Assembly (NCBI GenBank): GCA_965227265.1
Contig: OZ245738.1
Coordinates: forward strand, 2,604,001-2,668,000
From: UBA2336 sp965227265
Lineage (GTDB): Bacteria > Bacteroidota > Bacteroidia > Cytophagales > Cyclobacteriaceae
DNA length: 64,000 nt
Direction of reading: 5' to 3'
Part shown: piece after piece, positions 8,855-17,706 of the stretch
Layout of the letters: the number at the start of each line of letters is the position of its first letter
How positions within the stretch are numbered: the first letter of the stretch is position 1
Translations under genes and position numbers: made by a program
The notes under the pieces: model-generated
Seen by the model: only the letters and a program-made list of their open reading frames with translations
What the model was told of the DNA's origin: nothing
The model's database searches: none

Positions 8855-9508
8855 TTACAGTGTTACAAGCTTGCTTCTCACGGCATATTTAATAAGCCCA
8901 ATGATATTATGACAGTGGGTTTTGTCAAGAATATTTGCCCGATGCGTTTCCACGGTTCGCTTGCTGATGAAGAGTTTTTCACCAATTTCCTCACTGGAAT
9001 GTTCTTCAATGATAAGCTGTAAAATCTCAAGCTCACGGGAGGAAAGTACTTTCTTTACTTCTTCCTTCTTCTTGTCAACTTGCATTTTTTGCAAAATTAC
9101 ATTCAGCACTTCGCGGCCGTAATGCGTGTTATCATTCAAGATATCGGTTACCGCAGCAACAATATCCTGTGCTGTTGAATTTTTAAGTACATATCCTTCC
9201 GCTTCTGCTTCCAGGATGGCGCTCACAATTTCGCGTTCGTTGTGCATGGAAAGCACAAGCACTTTTATTTTCGGGAACTGGCTTTTTACTTTTCGTGTCA
9301 ACTCAATTCCACTCATGGCTGCCATGGATATATCCGTAATCAGCAAAGTCCAATCGTTGGGTGATTCGCTCAGCGTTAACCATGCAGCTTCACCAGAATC
9401 AACTGCTGTAATGAAAGCATCTTTAAAATTCTTTTGAAGAATAGCCAACAACCCTTCAGCAAAAAGTCGATGGTCATCCGCCAATAATATTTTTACAGAT
9501 TTTTCCAT
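8855..9508 (-). CDS. NarL/LuxR-family response regulator
   Basis: 217 aa. It has an N-terminal receiver domain (about 4-125) with the acidic pair D11-D12, phosphoacceptor D59 (LLITDIS), S87 (VLSMHN) and K109 (VLKN), all as expected for a working phosphorylatable receiver. The C-terminal LuxR-type helix-turn-helix (about 153-217) shows LSSRELEILQL, EEIGEKLFISKRTVETHR and a closing helix. Its ATG shares one base with the stop of the histidine kinase gene (TGATG), so the pair is translationally coupled and it is surely the cognate partner. It is expected to bind DNA as a dimer on phosphorylation; target genes are unknown. The neighbouring secreted protein gene at 7013-8758 is a plausible but unproven target. 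Confidence 0.95.
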   Translation of the reverse strand: MEKSVKILLADDHRLFAEGLLAILQKNFKDAFITAVDSGEAAWLTLSESPNDWTLLITDISMAAMSGIELTRKVKSQFPKIKVLVLSMHNEREIVSAILEAEAEGYVLKNSTAQDIVAAVTDILNDNTHYGREVLNVILQKMQVDKKKEEVKKVLSSRELEILQLIIEEHSSEEIGEKLFISKRTVETHRANILDKTHCHNIIGLIKYAVRSKLVTL

Positions 9509-11430
9509 CAGATCGTAAATTGAATATTCACACTTGTACCCGAACCCGGCTGCGTATCAACCGCTATTTCACCATTCAACATAGAAATTCTTGAGAAAAT
9601 ATTTTTCCAACCTAACCCAGTGCTTTTGGCAATGGAATCCTTTTCAAACCCTATGCCATTATCGGAAATCGAAAGATTCATAGCAGACCCACTTCTTACA
9701 ATTTTAACGGTAATTGTATCAGCCTTTGAATGCTTGATCATATTATTAATGATTTCCTGCACCACGCGATACACTGCAATTTCTGTTGAAGGTGGGAGAC
9801 GTTCTTCAAGACCTGTTATACTTAGATTTATACGCAGCAGATTTGATTCGTTGATCTTCATGAAAAGATCATGCAGCGCAGCCTCCAAGCCGATTTGCGT
9901 TAATGTGGCCGGCATCAGGTTATGCGAAATTGTTCTTACTTCACGCGTTGCCTCATCCAGAATTTGCATCGAATTGTTTAACATTTTGCTTGATTCTGAT
10001 GAAGCAGGTTCATCAATGGCTGACAGTGTAAGCTTGGCTGTCGAAAGCAATTGACCAATTCCATCATGAAGATCCTTAGCCACGCGACTGCGTTCATTTT
10101 CTTCGGCCTCCAGCACTGCAGCGAATCTTAATCGTTGTGATTCTTCCCGTTCTTTTGCGTGCAGCAAGCGTTGTTTATCGCGTGACCGTTTATAGAATAA
10201 GTAGAGAAGTCCGGTTAGAAAGATAAATCCACCGACAATGGCAAAAATAAGTGTCCGCGACCGTTGAAGCTCCAGGTCCTTTATTGTTGACTGTGATTTA
10301 AGAAGCGCAATTTGTTGTTGCTTGCGTTCAGATTCATATTGAACTTCCAGATCATAAACAATTTTCGTTCGCTCAGCTGTCATCGATGAATCCTTGACGT
10401 CTACATAGTACTTTAAAAAAACCGCAGCGTCTTTATAATCCTTATTCTTTTCGCTCGCGAGATAAGCAGTGTAATACGTATCCAAAAGTTTTTCAGTTTT
10501 TTTACTGCGTAACGAATAATGAATAGCTGAATCTCTATATATCTTAGCTTTTTCGGGGCGACCAAGATCCCAGTTCACTCCGCTCAGGTTGTTGTAAACA
10601 GTAGCGAGATCATAATCATTTCCATAATCTCCGTGCTGAGCGTTATGAATTTCGAATGCCTTGATAAAATAAGTTTCTGATTTTGCAAACTTTTTTTGCT
10701 TGCGATAGGTGTTACCAATATTATTATTGGTTGTCGCGAGGTTATCGATATCACTTCCAACATTGCTGAGATTTTTAATATGATACTCCAGCGCCTTATC
10801 CAATTGCTTGTCGTCATCATAATTAATGGCAACAGCATTAACCGCTTTCCAGATAGCCTGTTCATTTCGCTTAATACGATTTAGCATTTCGAGCGCATCC
10901 AGACCATACTTTAACCCCAGCTTGAAATCCTGCAAGTCATTATGATACATTAAAGACATGCTGGAATAATTATGCGCGATCATCAGACTGTCATTAGCCT
11001 GCATAAAATATTTTGTTGACTGCTGAAAATAGTTAATCGCTTCAACGGTTCTGTTGGTCATGTCATATTTAACACCCATGACGCGCGTAACAAAACCAGC
11101 CCACGTAGGATTATTGGCCTTCTCAAAATACTTTACAGCCGTATCAGCCCATTGTTTTGAACGTGTGAGGTTAACTTCCAGGTTTGCATAACAAATAATG
11201 AACGCTCCGCGGCCCTGACTATTAAATTTACCAGCACGTTTGGCCGTTTGGAAGGCCAGCAGGGCTAAAGAATCAGCAACCGCTGGAGTAGCAAATGATT
11301 TTTCAGCAACTGTAATGTATAGCTCTGCTTTTGTTGAATCGGGCTTGGATTGAATGCCGATCAGCAATGAATCTTGCGAAGCTGCCTTCTCTTGGGCAAA
11401 AAAAGTAAGCGCCACCAGCAGCAAACGCAT
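9508..11430 (-). CDS. TPR-sensor histidine kinase of the NarX/HisKA_3 type
   Basis: 640 aa. Signal sequence at about 1-18; a periplasmic region of tetratricopeptide repeats (about 35-345); a coiled-coil linker; one membrane span (about 394-413, FAIVGGFIFLTGLLYLF); then a cytoplasmic HisKA_3 dimerisation domain with phosphoacceptor H455 (KDLHDGIGQ) and an HATPase_c domain with the N box (EIINNMIKHS) and G box (DNGIGF). It autophosphorylates and passes phosphate to the coupled regulator at 8855-9508. Using TPRs as the sensor is a common Bacteroidota design; the signal is unknown and may be protein-protein contact. It is the first gene of a two-gene operon. Confidence 0.95.
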   Translation of the reverse strand: MRLLLVALTFFAQEKAASQDSLLIGIQSKPDSTKAELYITVAEKSFATPAVADSLALLAFQTAKRAGKFNSQGRGAFIICYANLEVNLTRSKQWADTAVKYFEKANNPTWAGFVTRVMGVKYDMTNRTVEAINYFQQSTKYFMQANDSLMIAHNYSSMSLMYHNDLQDFKLGLKYGLDALEMLNRIKRNEQAIWKAVNAVAINYDDDKQLDKALEYHIKNLSNVGSDIDNLATTNNNIGNTYRKQKKFAKSETYFIKAFEIHNAQHGDYGNDYDLATVYNNLSGVNWDLGRPEKAKIYRDSAIHYSLRSKKTEKLLDTYYTAYLASEKNKDYKDAAVFLKYYVDVKDSSMTAERTKIVYDLEVQYESERKQQQIALLKSQSTIKDLELQRSRTLIFAIVGGFIFLTGLLYLFYKRSRDKQRLLHAKEREESQRLRFAAVLEAEENERSRVAKDLHDGIGQLLSTAKLTLSAIDEPASSESSKMLNNSMQILDEATREVRTISHNLMPATLTQIGLEAALHDLFMKINESNLLRINLSITGLEERLPPSTEIAVYRVVQEIINNMIKHSKADTITVKIVRSGSAMNLSISDNGIGFEKDSIAKSTGLGWKNIFSRISMLNGEIAVDTQPGSGTSVNIQFTI

Positions 11431-11610
11431 AGTAGTAATAAGGTTTTAGGTTAACGTTAAAGATACTAATTCAGGGTATCATCTAATGATTTTCAGCTTA
11501 AATTTATCAACTATGACGTGGATGAAATCTCAACAAGAAATACCCTTCAATCGGGTTATTTGGTTGTTGAGAAATAAGATTTAACTATGCACTCTTTATA
11601 AATCCGAACA

Positions 11611-12918
11611 GTGAGTCAGCAAAAGAATGAACTAAAAAAAGTATTGGGCGCTGGCTTCGGCATTGCCGTATTGGTTGGTGGAACGATTGGCGTTGGTATT
11701 TTAAGAACTCCCGGTATTATTGCCGGACTCATCGATAACTATTGGCTTATCATTTTTGCCTGGCTATTTGTTGGCGGTTATGTATTGCTCGCAGCCGGAC
11801 TTTTTGCCGAGATGGCCACCATGATGCCTAAAGCTGGCGGGCCTTACAATTATGTGAAGCGTGCATTCGGTGATTATGCCGGATTTATTACCGGTTGGTT
11901 CGACTATCTCCTCAATTCAATTGCTCCTGCGTATTTCTGCATTGTGATTGGTGAGTATCTCGCGCTTTTATTTCCCGCACTTACCGGATATGAAACCATA
12001 ATGGGTTTGGGTTTCCTAATGCTCTTCATGCTGTTTCATTTAAGCGGGGTTAAGAGCGGAAGCATCGCACAACAAGTTACCAGCGTAATTAAAGTATTGT
12101 TCTTTCTGGCGTTGGTTGTTGCCTGCTTTGTTGTTGAAACTGAACCCATCTCCGCAGCGAAAGCAGAAAGTCTGACTGAAAAAGGTGGCATCATAGCTTT
12201 CCTTACAGTTCTTCAATTAATTATGGGTGCGTACAACGGTTGGTGGTCAGGCTGCTTTTTTGCAGAAGAAGATGTTAACCCTTCCCGTAACATTCCACGA
12301 TCATTATTTACCGGAGTGATTCTGGTAATCGCTATCTATGTTTTATTGAACATGGCTTTTTTCCACGTGATTTCACCTTCTGCATTAGCGAATGCCCCAT
12401 TAGCCGCATCGGATGTAGCGCGTGTAGTGTTTGGCGACTCAGGTGCGAAACTGGTAATCGTAATCGCCATTGTTTCTATTCTTAGTATCCTGAATGCTTA
12501 CATGATGATTCCTGCCCGCATCATGTATGGCTTAAGCCGCGACAGATTTTTTATTAAGCAGGGAACAAACATTAATAAAGGCGGAACTCCTGTTGTCTCA
12601 CTCTTAATTACAACAGCCTTCAGCTTTGTATTAATTATTGTCGGATCGTTTCAGCAGCTTTTCGGATTAGCAGGATTTATGTCTTTAGTAGTAACGGGGC
12701 TGGCTTTTGCAGCTCATATAAAATTGAGAAGATCAGAACCTGATATGTCGAGACCTTATCGGGCGTGGGGTTATCCGGTAACGCCTATAATAGTTCTTAT
12801 TGCTACGCTAGCGCTGTTTATTGGTTTCGCCAAAAGCGACCAGTTTAATTTTTTAATAGTTATAGGAATTGGATTTGTGTCATATCCCTTGTTTTTCTTA
12901 GTTAATAGGCAGAAATAG
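11611..12918 (+). CDS. APC-family amino acid permease
   Basis: 435 aa inner-membrane transporter with about 12 predicted helices. The first helix region has GGTIGVGILRTPG, the APC-superfamily substrate-binding glycine motif. Helix 3 has FITGWFDYLLNS, and a conserved EEDVNPSRNIPRSL sits after helix 6. It resembles the basic APC/YfnA-LAT branch that imports or exchanges amino acids. The start is GTG: the in-frame stop TAA at 11599 is only four codons upstream and no in-frame ATG is near. It is monocistronic. Substrate specificity cannot be fixed from sequence alone. Confidence 0.9.
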   Translation: MSQQKNELKKVLGAGFGIAVLVGGTIGVGILRTPGIIAGLIDNYWLIIFAWLFVGGYVLLAAGLFAEMATMMPKAGGPYNYVKRAFGDYAGFITGWFDYLLNSIAPAYFCIVIGEYLALLFPALTGYETIMGLGFLMLFMLFHLSGVKSGSIAQQVTSVIKVLFFLALVVACFVVETEPISAAKAESLTEKGGIIAFLTVLQLIMGAYNGWWSGCFFAEEDVNPSRNIPRSLFTGVILVIAIYVLLNMAFFHVISPSALANAPLAASDVARVVFGDSGAKLVIVIAIVSILSILNAYMMIPARIMYGLSRDRFFIKQGTNINKGGTPVVSLLITTAFSFVLIIVGSFQQLFGLAGFMSLVVTGLAFAAHIKLRRSEPDMSRPYRAWGYPVTPIIVLIATLALFIGFAKSDQFNFLIVIGIGFVSYPLFFLVNRQK

Positions 12919-13024
12919 ATTTTTCCATTTTAAGTAGCATTTTTTGCAACTATTTAAATGCTGTTTTGCAGAGAATAGATTTTAACGGTAAGTGATACTT
13001 AGGAAATTTCAGAAAACAAATCGT

Positions 13025-13708
13025 ATGCAGAATCGCATTTTCTACGTGTCGCTTTTCCTATGTCTCATTGTTACGTTCGTTAAAGGCCAGGATAGCACAA
13101 ACACCGTCTATAAAACAAGGAATGGGATTTGGGTTACTCCCACCAAGGCAAAAAAGATTAATGGTCTTGCAGTTGGTCCTTTTCAATCGGATATTTTTTT
13201 TGATAAACCTCAACCCATTAATGGATTAGCGATAAGGTTTATTGGGCTAGGAATACTAGTTCCATTAATACCTGAGGCACCCATGGTACATTATTACGAA
13301 AGCAAGAGCCCTGATACCTTAATTACAGCAACCTATCTCGATTCACTAAAGAATCTCTCTAAAGACTTAAAAATTAATGGGCTGGCACTATCATTATCCG
13401 GAGATTTAAATGGATACGTTAATGGTGTTTCAATCTCCGCGTTTTGCGGATTTAGTGGAGTTACCAACGGACTAGTAGCCAATCCGCTTTTTACTTGCTC
13501 AAGTATTGTAAATGGTGTTACAATAGGAGCAATTAATTATGCTCTTATCGTTAAAGGAGTTCAGCTTGGAATATTCAATCAATCTGTCACGGTGAAAGGT
13601 ATTCAGATTGGTCTTGTCAATAAAACTTCAGGGAAAGGAGGACTTCAAATCGGTTTATGGAATAAAAACCAAAAAAGAGCCCTTCCAATTATAAACTGGC
13701 AACGTTAG
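13025..13708 (+). CDS. exported LA_2272-like repeat protein
   Basis: 227 aa from ATG 13025, chosen because it opens directly with a signal peptide (MQNRIFYVSL..., ending VKGQ); a GTG 33 nt upstream would add a polar extension. The mature part contains at least nine short repeats of the form (I/V)(N/K)G(L/V)x(I/L)G: INGLAVGPF, INGLAIRFI, INGLALSLS, VNGVSISAF, TNGLVANPL, VNGVTIGAI, VKGVQLGIF, VKGIQIGLV and GGLQIGLWN. This matches the LA_2272 surface-repeat family as I recall it and suggests a beta-solenoid at the cell surface or in the periplasm. Function is unknown. The gene ends 4 nt from the convergent paaN stop with no room for a separate terminator. Confidence 0.8.
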   Translation: MQNRIFYVSLFLCLIVTFVKGQDSTNTVYKTRNGIWVTPTKAKKINGLAVGPFQSDIFFDKPQPINGLAIRFIGLGILVPLIPEAPMVHYYESKSPDTLITATYLDSLKNLSKDLKINGLALSLSGDLNGYVNGVSISAFCGFSGVTNGLVANPLFTCSSIVNGVTIGAINYALIVKGVQLGIFNQSVTVKGIQIGLVNKTSGKGGLQIGLWNKNQKRALPIINWQR

Positions 13709-13712
13709 TGTC

Positions 13713-15377
13713 CTAAGCAACTGGTTCACGATGCCCAACCCACGTAAACCGTTTTGTAACATATTCCGGATTCGTAAACGAAGCATTACCAGATGGATTT
13801 CCGCCAGTAACATGGAAGTCAGAGAACGCAGCGTTCTGATTCATGTAAATTCCACCGGTTAGATTAAATGAAACCGGTGTTGCTGCGAGTGACATCTCAT
13901 CGGCAATTTTTTCCTTTACGGCTGCGTCGGTTGTGTACGCTCCGCAGGAAATCGCTCCGTGTTGGATGGCCATCTCTTGCGCAAGCTCAATCGATTGATC
14001 TGTATTTTTTGTTTTGATCAGTAAAATAATCGGCCCGAAAAGCTCCTGGCTGAAAATATCCTTTTTAGATGCGTCAACCTCCACAATTACCGGAGTTGCT
14101 ACACGCGCATTTTTAAACATCGGGTTTTCAAACGTGCGCGACTTGAGCCAAACTTTTCCCGGAAGCTTCTCTGCTTGCAGAACACGCTCGCTTGTTTTCT
14201 TATTCTGAACTGCGCCCAACACAAACGGACCGGCTTTTGGATTATCAATTAATCCATTGATATTATCGGCAAGCTTCTGTGCGAACTCATCAAAACTTAC
14301 TGTTCCTCCTGGAGTTGGAATTCCTCCTTCCGGGATATAAAAATTCTGTGGCGCAGTACACATTTGTCCACTATAAAGATTAACAGAGAACGCAAGGTTA
14401 GCAGCTGTTTTATCTATGTCTGTAGTAGAGTCTAATATAACCGAGTTAACTCCGGTCTTTTCAGTAAACACAGTTTTACCGGGTAACGCTTCCAGATAAT
14501 TACCGAATGCTGAATTTCCGGTAAAGTCGATCAGCTTAACATCTTTATGCTCCGCTAGTTCTTTGGTAATTGTCTTATCATAGGTATCCACCGCAAGCTG
14601 GCAGATATTCGGATCGTAATTATTCTCCGTTAATACTTTTTGAATTTCTGCGACCACAATGGCTATAGGAAGAATCGCACCCGGATGTGGCTTCACAATT
14701 ACCGGATTACCGGTGATCAGGCTTCCATAAATTCCGGTAACGGAATTCCACGTTGGGAATGTCGAACAACCAATCACAACCGAAATTCCTTTCGGTACTG
14801 CGCGCCATTCTTTATTCAACTGAATGTTGAATTTGCCCATAGGCTTGTCCCAGACTGTGGAGGAAGGAAAACGTTTCAATTCTTCATATCCAGCCGCAAT
14901 CGCTTCCAGTGCCCGATCTGCTGCATGTGGACCCGAAGCCTGAAAAGCCATCATATAACCCTGACCGGTTGTATGCATCGTAGCATACGCGATCTCAAAA
15001 AATCTTCCTTTAATACGATCGAGTGACTCCATTAAAATAGCAGCACGATCTTTAACGCTCACCTTACGCCAAGTATGAAATGCTGCTTTTCCATTGTTAA
15101 TCAGAGAAGACACTGAAAATGTTGGATATGAAATTTTTAATTGCTCTTGCAAGTATGGTGATTCCTCTTGCCCTGCCCAACCTTCGGCATTAGTTTGTTT
15201 CAGCTCGGAAAATTTATTTCCTAACGCTGCTTTGAATTTTGCCTGACCGTCAGCATCCGCAGTTTCACCATAAACTGCCGGTGCCGGATGTTCAGGGAAT
15301 GCAGCGTAAAATTTGCGACTATGCAATGCATCCATTGCTTTGCTCAGGTTGGCATTATGTTTTTCGAAGAGACTCAT
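13713..15377 (-). CDS. paaN: phenylacetic acid degradation protein PaaN, aldehyde dehydrogenase family
   Basis: 554 aa, aldehyde dehydrogenase superfamily, with the length and sequence of the stand-alone PaaN group (TIGR02288-like, from memory). Catalytic Cys340 lies in GQMCTAPQN and the general base Glu306 in FTEKTGVN. The NAD-binding segment VIVKPHPGAILP (about 227-238) and IDFTGNSAFG (about 283-292) are intact. In the phenylacetate pathway this activity oxidises the ring-opened semialdehyde-CoA intermediate; here the PaaZ hydratase domain is absent. No paaABCDE, paaF, paaG or paaK is in the window, so it is an orphan here. It is followed upstream by a 48-aa membrane protein gene in the same direction (gap about 22 nt). 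Confidence 0.88.
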   Translation of the reverse strand: MSLFEKHNANLSKAMDALHSRKFYAAFPEHPAPAVYGETADADGQAKFKAALGNKFSELKQTNAEGWAGQEESPYLQEQLKISYPTFSVSSLINNGKAAFHTWRKVSVKDRAAILMESLDRIKGRFFEIAYATMHTTGQGYMMAFQASGPHAADRALEAIAAGYEELKRFPSSTVWDKPMGKFNIQLNKEWRAVPKGISVVIGCSTFPTWNSVTGIYGSLITGNPVIVKPHPGAILPIAIVVAEIQKVLTENNYDPNICQLAVDTYDKTITKELAEHKDVKLIDFTGNSAFGNYLEALPGKTVFTEKTGVNSVILDSTTDIDKTAANLAFSVNLYSGQMCTAPQNFYIPEGGIPTPGGTVSFDEFAQKLADNINGLIDNPKAGPFVLGAVQNKKTSERVLQAEKLPGKVWLKSRTFENPMFKNARVATPVIVEVDASKKDIFSQELFGPIILLIKTKNTDQSIELAQEMAIQHGAISCGAYTTDAAVKEKIADEMSLAATPVSFNLTGGIYMNQNAAFSDFHVTGGNPSGNASFTNPEYVTKRFTWVGHREPVA

Positions 15378-15399
15378 ATCTATTAGTATCTAAATCAAT

Positions 15400-15546
15400 T
15401 TATTTAATCTGTGACGTTGAACGGCCATTGAATCCGTCCTTAAAAGCCTGTACATGACCAGCCCAATCATAGACAACTTCGACAAGGAGCATGGCGAGCA
15501 TTCCGAAGATGAAAATCTTAACATCACGTTTAGTTATGTTTTTCAT
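15400..15546 (-). CDS. 48-aa single-span membrane protein
   Basis: A complete short frame, ATG at 15546 to TAA at 15400, encodes a basic N-terminus (MKNITKRDVK), one hydrophobic helix (about 11-26, IFIFGMLAMLLVEVVY) and a polar tail (DWAGHVQAFKDGFNG). It starts 5 nt after the stop of the DUF4197 lipoprotein gene and ends 22 nt before the paaN start, so it probably shares an mRNA with one or both. I recall similar 45-50 aa proteins ending F-K-x-G-F-N in other Bacteroidota, which suggests a conserved small inner-membrane protein, but no function is known. Genes this short are often left out of annotations. Confidence 0.72.
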   Translation of the reverse strand: MKNITKRDVKIFIFGMLAMLLVEVVYDWAGHVQAFKDGFNGRSTSQIK

Positions 15547-15551
15547 GAGGA

Positions 15552-16268
15552 TTACTTGTTATAGCCAAATACTTTCTTTAACAATTCAGTTGTTCGTGCA
15601 ACAGGGTCCTGTCGAATTTCCTTTTCCTCTTTGGCAATCATCACAAACAAGCCTTCGATGGCTCGATCCGTTGCGTAATCATCTAAATTAGGATTCACCT
15701 TTTCAACGAATGGAATTTGATTGTATCGGGAAACAATCTCGCCATAGTATTTAGTGGCATCTACTTTATTGAGGGAATTTTGTATGACTGGTTTAAATTT
15801 TTCTTTTAACAATCCTGAAGTAGTTCTTTTCAGATATTCTGTTGCTGCATTTTCTTCGCCCCGTAAAATCGACCACGCATCCTGAATGGTCATGGATTTA
15901 ATGGCAGCAATAAAAATCGGTTTAGCTTCTTTCGCTGCATCTTCTGCTCCGCGATTCAGTGTCAATACAAATTTATCAACCTGTCCTCCCAGTCCGATCT
16001 TGCGAACAGCATCTTCAACTTTTTTTACTTCCGGAGGAAATGGAATTTTTATTTGCGGGTTTTTAAAATAACCATCGGTAACCGAAACAATATCTGATCC
16101 GGTTGAGATTCCTTTCACCAACGCTTCTTTCAATCCTTCAGCAACTTCGGCTGTTGTTAAGGGTTTATCCCCACCAATCGTTTTGTTAACATCTTCGATT
16201 GCCTGGTTGATCTGCGCTGAAGTACAGCCCGTTAACACCAACATCAGAATCCATTTAATTTTGCGCAT
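15552..16268 (-). CDS. DUF4197 lipoprotein
   Basis: 238 aa. A lipoprotein signal peptide ends LVLTGC (Cys15). The mature part has the DUF4197 pattern: LKEALVKGISTGSD near residues 46-60, PFPPEVKKVEDAVRKIGLGGQVDKF, LNRGAEDAAKEAKPIF, and a C-terminal DYATDRAIEGLFVMIAKEEKEIRQDP. DUF4197 proteins are periplasm-facing lipoproteins of unknown function found in Proteobacteria and Bacteroidota. It is mainly helical and of usual length. It is followed 5 nt later by the 48-aa membrane protein gene, so the two are likely co-expressed. Confidence 0.9.
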   Translation of the reverse strand: MRKIKWILMLVLTGCTSAQINQAIEDVNKTIGGDKPLTTAEVAEGLKEALVKGISTGSDIVSVTDGYFKNPQIKIPFPPEVKKVEDAVRKIGLGGQVDKFVLTLNRGAEDAAKEAKPIFIAAIKSMTIQDAWSILRGEENAATEYLKRTTSGLLKEKFKPVIQNSLNKVDATKYYGEIVSRYNQIPFVEKVNPNLDDYATDRAIEGLFVMIAKEEKEIRQDPVARTTELLKKVFGYNK

Positions 16269-16336
16269 AAATCGTTTGAAATCCGGGCTAAATTATGGGA
16301 AGGGTGATCAAAATCCTATTGAATTCTGACTGCCGG

Positions 16337-17611
16337 CTAAACGTTGCGAACCAGCATCTCGCGGTTGATTTCTGAAACATCTTTGCAGCCGGCAAGCGCC
16401 ATGGTCAATTCAAACTCGGCCATGATATTGCGCATCACTTCATATACTCCCTGCTCTCCACCCAATGCTAATCCATAAACATACGGTCGGCCGACACACA
16501 CTGCTTTTGCTCCTAACGCCAATGCTTTCACAACATCCGCACCTCCACGAATGCCACTATCGAGTAAAACCGGAATTCTGTTTTGAATAACTTCGGCAAT
16601 CTTTGGCAAGGCATCGAGTGTTGCAATAGAGCCATCGGTTTGCCTGCCGCCATGATTAGAAACGATAATTCCATCCACACCGGCATCAAGTGCTTTGCGT
16701 GCATCGTCCGGATGAACAATTCCTTTTAGGATGATCGGAAGCTTCGTGCTTTGTCGCAGGAAAGGAAGATCATCCCATGTGGTTGCCGGATTTGAATAGA
16801 TGCTTACAAATTTGCGAACAGCTTTTATCGGTCGTCCGGATTTAAGTTTTCTAAAAAATCCGTTACCGGGATAATTGTTAACCATGGTAATCAATCCCCG
16901 GATTGCCCGAAGTGTTACATCACGCTTTATTTGTTCCGTTTCTTCGGGATCGTCCAGCAATTTTTGAAATACCGGATCGGATGTATACTGCGCAATACCT
17001 TTCCCTTCGAGAAATGGAAGATACGCAACATCAAGATCGCGTGTCCGCCAACCTAATAATGTTGTATCAAGTGTAACCGCAATCGCGTTACATCCGCAGT
17101 TCTCTGCGCGATGAAGGAAGCTTTGTACAAGCTCATTCGATTTACTCCAGTATAATTGAAACCAGTGCGGACTCTCTCCCATTGCTTGCGCACATTCCTC
17201 CATCGGCTTTGAAGCCTGGTTTGAGAAAATGTAAGGAAGCCCCAAACGCGCGGCCGCTTTAGCAACAGCAACATCCGCTTTCGGATGAACCATCTCCAAA
17301 ACACCGATTGGATCGAGTAAAATTGGTGATGGAAGCTTTTGTCCAAACAACTCAATAGTAGTATCACGTTCTGAAACATTCTTCAGCATGCGCGGAACAA
17401 TCTGCCATTGCTCGAAGACTCTACGGTTTGCACGCATCGTGGCTTCACTCCCGGCACCTCCGGCAATGTAGGCGAATGCTTCTTTTGAAATCTTCTTTCT
17501 TGCCTTTTGTTCAAGTTTTTCAAAAGAAGTTTTTACCGAGAGCTTCTTTCCGGCAAAGCCATTGAGGTAGATTTCTTTTTGCCAGTCAGGGGCTGATAAT
17601 AATTCTTCCAT
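16337..17611 (-). CDS. FMN-dependent alpha-hydroxy-acid oxidase, lactate 2-monooxygenase-like
   Basis: 424 aa TIM-barrel flavoenzyme of the LldD / glycolate oxidase / lactate monooxygenase family. Catalytic His320 and Arg323 lie in SNHGGRQTDG, the FMN-contacting Lys296 in IILKGIVHPDDA, and the phosphate-binding loop in LDSGIRGGADVVKALALGA; QLYW (about 152-155) and TLDTTLLGWR complete the site. A longer loop 4 (about 199-260, YLPFLEGKGIAQYTSDPVFQ) resembles lactate 2-monooxygenase rather than short glycolate oxidases, so L-lactate or a similar 2-hydroxyacid is the likely substrate. It is soluble, monocistronic and divergent from cinA. Exact substrate and acceptor (O2 versus quinone) cannot be decided here. 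Confidence 0.88.
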   Translation of the reverse strand: MEELLSAPDWQKEIYLNGFAGKKLSVKTSFEKLEQKARKKISKEAFAYIAGGAGSEATMRANRRVFEQWQIVPRMLKNVSERDTTIELFGQKLPSPILLDPIGVLEMVHPKADVAVAKAAARLGLPYIFSNQASKPMEECAQAMGESPHWFQLYWSKSNELVQSFLHRAENCGCNAIAVTLDTTLLGWRTRDLDVAYLPFLEGKGIAQYTSDPVFQKLLDDPEETEQIKRDVTLRAIRGLITMVNNYPGNGFFRKLKSGRPIKAVRKFVSIYSNPATTWDDLPFLRQSTKLPIILKGIVHPDDARKALDAGVDGIIVSNHGGRQTDGSIATLDALPKIAEVIQNRIPVLLDSGIRGGADVVKALALGAKAVCVGRPYVYGLALGGEQGVYEVMRNIMAEFELTMALAGCKDVSEINREMLVRNV

Positions 17612-17706
17612 TGAGGTAAACTACAAAGAATTGCAGGTTCGTTCAAATAGTCTTGACTTCGGTTTCCGTTTGATTTTACTGATATTTACCTTCTTATTTT
17701 GCTACA

